Origin: Thioclava sp. ES.031
GTDB taxonomy: Bacteria; Pseudomonadota; Alphaproteobacteria; Rhodobacterales; Rhodobacteraceae
Length of the DNA: 64,000 nucleotides
NCBI RefSeq assembly: GCF_002563775.1
Contig: NZ_PDJO01000001.1
Location: forward strand, 62,001-126,000
Direction: 5' to 3'
Made by a program: the position numbers and the translations under genes. The notes beneath the pieces are model-generated. The model was not told the DNA's origin, did not search any database, and worked only from the letters and a program-made list of their open reading frames with translations. Below are positions 63,148 through 64,000 of the stretch, piece by piece. Each line of letters begins with the position of its first letter. The stretch's first letter is position 1.

Positions 63148-64000
63148 TTACTTGCGCTCGTCCTCGCCCAGATCTTCGAAGTCAGCGTCGACGATATCTT
63201 CATCGACATCGCGCGGGCTGTCTTCGTCGTTGGAGCTCTCGCCCTGACCGGCTTTCTCCTGCTCGGCCTTGTAGATGGCCTCGCCGAGTTTCATCGCCGC
63301 ATCCGTCAGGTTCTGGATCGCGCCTTTGATCTTGCCGGCTTCCTCGGTCTTGAGGGCTTCCTCAAGCGCGTTGGCCGCCAGTTCGATCGCTTCGACGGTC
63401 GAGGCATCGACCTTGTCGCCGTGATCTTCGAGCGACTTACGGGTCGAGTGCAGGAGCGATTCGCCCTGGTTCTTGGTTTCGACCAGTTCCTTGCGGGACT
63501 TGTCCGCGTCGGCATTCGCCTCGGCGTCCTGAACCATTTTCTCGATCTCGTCGTCGGTCAGACCGCCGGACGCCTGGATCGTGATCTTCTGCTCCTTGCC
63601 GGTGCCCTTGTCCTTCGCCGAGACGGACACGATGCCGTTGGCGTCGATGTCGAAGGTCACTTCGATCTGCGGCATGCCGCGCGGGGCCGGCGGGATGTCC
63701 TCGAGGTTGAACATGCCGAGCATCTTGTTGTCGGCAGCCATCTCGCGCTCACCCTGGAAGACCCGGATCGTCACTGCGTTCTGGTTGTCTTCCGCGGTGG
63801 AGAACACCTGGCTCTTCTTCGTCGGGATCGTCGTGTTGCGATCGATCAGGCGGGTGAACACGCCACCCAGCGTCTCGATGCCGAGCGACAGCGGGGTCAC
63901 GTCGAGCAGGACGACGTCTTTCACGTCACCTTGCAGAACGCCGGCCTGAATGGCCGCACCGAGTGCCACGACCTCATCCGGGTTCACACCTTTATGGGGC
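63148..64000 (-). CDS. dnaK: Chaperone DnaK, C-terminal part (5' end outside window)
   Basis: The open frame runs off the window at 64000. What is present starts at [20 protein letters not shown], includes the linker and substrate-binding beta domain ([38 protein letters not shown]) and the helical lid, and ends with the acidic tail [18 protein letters not shown]. It is the Hsp70 chaperone of the cytoplasm. dnaJ follows, the usual order. Confidence 0.96.
   Translation of the reverse strand, partial: PHKGVNPDEVVALGAAIQAGVLQGDVKDVVLLDVTPLSLGIETLGGVFTRLIDRNTTIPTKKSQVFSTAEDNQNAVTIRVFQGEREMAADNKMLGMFNLEDIPPAPRGMPQIEVTFDIDANGIVSVSAKDKGTGKEQKITIQASGGLTDDEIEKMVQDAEANADADKSRKELVETKNQGESLLHSTRKSLEDHGDKVDASTVEAIELAANALEEALKTEEAGKIKGAIQNLTDAAMKLGEAIYKAEQEKAGQGESSNDEDSPRDVDEDIVDADFEDLGEDERK

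Overview
The window looks like chromosomal DNA of a high-GC alphaproteobacterium of the Rhodobacterales/Rhodobacteraceae type. The evidence is a CcrM-type GANTC methyltransferase, the carboxynorspermidine route to polyamines, a long-form ribosome hibernation factor directly behind lptCAB, a TspO homologue, and gene groups typical of that family (rimP-nusA-ylxR-infB, ppiC-argJ-mutT divergent from secA, comF-grxC-nitrilase-marR). I cannot name the genus from sequence alone. Nearly all of it is ordinary, tightly packed core genome on both strands, with many ATGA or one-base overlaps inside operons.

Layout. 1-4.6 kb: the 3' end of RNase D, kdsD, then lptC-lptA-lptB, hpf and ptsN (outer-membrane LPS export and Kdo supply); rpoN, usual between lptB and hpf in other proteobacteria, is absent. 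4.7-14.7 kb: a surface-glycan region with a sulfotransferase, a GT14-like enzyme, two related GT2 enzymes, galE, galU, kdsB, cysQ and a capsule-type ABC permease. 14.7-17 kb: a LacI regulator with candidate operators, tRNA-Arg(CCU), and a small low-GC insert (about 49% G+C by hand count) carrying a probable phage-derived nuclease-domain gene. 17-20.4 kb: the carboxynorspermidine synthase/decarboxylase pair preceded by a membrane-tethered winged-helix protein and a small secreted protein. 20.5-23.1 kb: a secreted Arg/Glu-rich protein, rnhB and ccrM with three GANTC sites in its leader. 23.2-30.2 kb: marR, nitrilase-family gene, grxC, comF, a methyltransferase-like protein, otsA-otsB, hemH and a small exported protein. 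30.2-32.1 kb: two L,D-transpeptidases around a CAP-domain lipoprotein. 32.2-38.6 kb: RNA methyltransferase, ABC exporter, cca, CoA-type Nudix, hslO, and a second Nudix.

38.6-40.5 kb: a response-regulator/PP2C phosphatase divergent from a single-domain Hpt protein. 40.6-48.4 kb: ilvA, a membrane protein, a secreted Asn/Gly-repeat protein, argG, mog, ubiG, pip and tspO. 48.5-53.9 kb: the rimP-nusA-ylxR-infB operon with a terminator hairpin in its leader. 54-60 kb: a 42-residue conserved-looking small protein, mutT, argJ with an N-terminal extension, a parvulin, and secA. 60-64 kb: a secreted protein, radC, dnaJ and the 3' part of dnaK, cut by the window end.

The most unusual items are the low-GC nuclease insert behind tRNA-Arg with a dense cluster of GANTC sites, the triple GANTC leader of ccrM, a long palindromic intergenic element present twice between convergent genes, and the glycan region in which a two-part sulfotransferase lies near the gene for the enzyme (CysQ) that would remove its by-product PAP. 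No CRISPR array, insertion sequence, integrase or rRNA gene was seen.
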